DNA of 36,359 nucleotides from Amarolinea aalborgensis (GTDB taxonomy: Bacteria > Chloroflexota > Anaerolineae > SSC4 > Amarolineaceae), in the NCBI RefSeq assembly GCF_900491745.1, contig NZ_UETR01000031.1, positions 1 through 36,359 on the forward strand, in the 5' to 3' direction. Position 1 is the first letter of the stretch. Each line of letters starts with the position of its first letter. Positions 35,706 through 36,359 of the stretch are shown here, in pieces. The notes beneath the pieces were generated by a model that worked only from the letters and a program-made list of their open reading frames with translations, did no database searches and was not told the DNA's origin. The translations under genes were made by a program, and so were the position numbers.

Positions 35706-36359
35706 ATGACCAAGCTGCATCATCTCCCCCAGCACCTGTTTAGCTGCATGCGCCCTGCCGTCGTACGCGGACTGCTCTTTGGGCTGCTCCTGGCCTTGGC
35801 GTGCGGACTGGGCGTCAACCAGACGGCCGCGCGGCCGCTGAGCCATCAGGCCGGCCTGGTCGTGCAGTTTGGCGCCAACCAGGTGCAGACGTACTGCGTC
35901 AACTTCGACACAGACACCATCAGCGGGCTGCAGCTGCTGCAGAACGTCCCCAGTCTGCAGGTCATTTACGATGCAACCAGCACGGGGATGGGCGCGGGCG
36001 TGTGCAAAATCAACAATGACGGCTGCAGCTTCCCCATCGAAGACTGCTTTTGCCAGTGCCAGGGGCTGGCGTGCGTCTACTGGTCCTACTGGCATCTCCA
36101 ACCCAACAACACCTGGGATTACTCGTCGTTGGGCGCCAGCAGTTTTGTGCTGACCAATGGTCAGGTGGATGGTTGGCGCTGGGGCGCGGGCACGACCAAC
36201 AGCGCGCAGCCTCCGCCGGTCATTACCCTGGCTGAAATCTGCCAGCCCGCGCCAACGGCTACTCCTACGCTTACCCCAACGCCTCTGCCAACCGCCACGC
36301 CGACGCCTGCGCCAACCGCTACGTCCACGCCCAGCGCCACCCCCACGCTAACGCCTGTC
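35706..36359 (+). CDS. Exported DUF4430/transcobalamin-C protein with Thr-Pro linker (cut by window end)
   Basis: 218 codons are visible with no stop before the edge. A signal peptide (VVRGLLFGLLLALACGLG, about 19-36) is followed by a DUF4430-like beta domain at about 50-160: GLVVQFGANQV ... ISGLQLLQNV ... CVYWSYWHLQPNNTWDY ... NGQVDGWRWG. Six Cys (100, 107, 114, 116, 118, 123) match the cluster in the neighbouring 730-residue protein. From about 181 a Thr-Pro linker begins (PTATPTLTPTPLPTATPTP) and runs off the window; another domain or a C-terminal tail is expected. The ATG at 35706 has only a weak GAG ribosome site. It is the third gene of the riboswitch operon. Confidence 0.8.
   Translation, partial: MTKLHHLPQHLFSCMRPAVVRGLLFGLLLALACGLGVNQTAARPLSHQAGLVVQFGANQVQTYCVNFDTDTISGLQLLQNVPSLQVIYDATSTGMGAGVCKINNDGCSFPIEDCFCQCQGLACVYWSYWHLQPNNTWDYSSLGASSFVLTNGQVDGWRWGAGTTNSAQPPPVITLAEICQPAPTATPTLTPTPLPTATPTPAPTATSTPSATPTLTPV

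Overview
The window reads as chromosomal DNA from an uncultured or environmental Chloroflexota bacterium (Anaerolineae/Caldilineae-like). This is an inference from style and not from a marker gene. The signs are high GC, exported proteins with Thr-Pro-rich linkers (PTPTPT) and short aromatic-Pro-hydrophobic C-termini, NHL/BNR propellers, and a divergent dnaN/dnaA pair. No rRNA, tRNA or CRISPR array was found.

Layout. (1) 38-3773, minus strand: two exported Thr-Pro linker proteins, one with a glycosidase-like domain and one a Ycf48/BNR-like propeller. (2) 3840-9661, minus strand: a tight replication/repair operon of dnaN followed by two UvrD/Rep-type helicase-related proteins (TAA/GTG junction, then an ATGA overlap). 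(3) 9662-11891: the origin neighbourhood, with dnaN and dnaA facing away from each other, a good dnaA promoter, and three perfect DnaA boxes just after dnaA. (4) 11892-12839: a zinc-ribbon/Nudix/GNAT fusion. (5) 12930-13970: a roughly 1-kb intergenic island of palindromic repeats. (6) 14040-15483: a MerR-like regulator with direct-repeat candidate operators, followed by a membrane protein. (7) 15611-16243: a sulfite-oxidase-fold molybdoenzyme. (8) 16628-20404: a 1258-aa exported double-propeller protein, followed by a small TA-flanked MITE. (9) 20788-27874, plus strand: an acyl-CoA synthetase, a SNF2 helicase interrupted in its P-loop by a 169-aa mini-intein, a SWIM zinc-finger protein, and Fpg/MutM. 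(10) 27878-31835, minus strand: small envelope proteins (YtxH-like, LiaI/LiaF-TM-like, double PspC) and FtsH. (11) 32020-36359, plus strand, running off the window: a consensus promoter, a cobalamin riboswitch and three exported proteins built from the two halves of animal B12 carriers (an alpha/alpha-toroid repeat domain and a transcobalamin-C/DUF4430 beta domain).

The most exciting part is region 11. A B12 riboswitch controls secreted proteins that resemble intrinsic factor and transcobalamin, with the domains split or permuted, so I propose an extracellular cobalamin-capture system. The second highlight is the mini-intein that splits GK from T in the SNF2 Walker A motif. A third, cross-cutting observation is that all five complete exported proteins end in a similar aromatic-x-Pro-hydrophobic tail, which could be a sorting signal.
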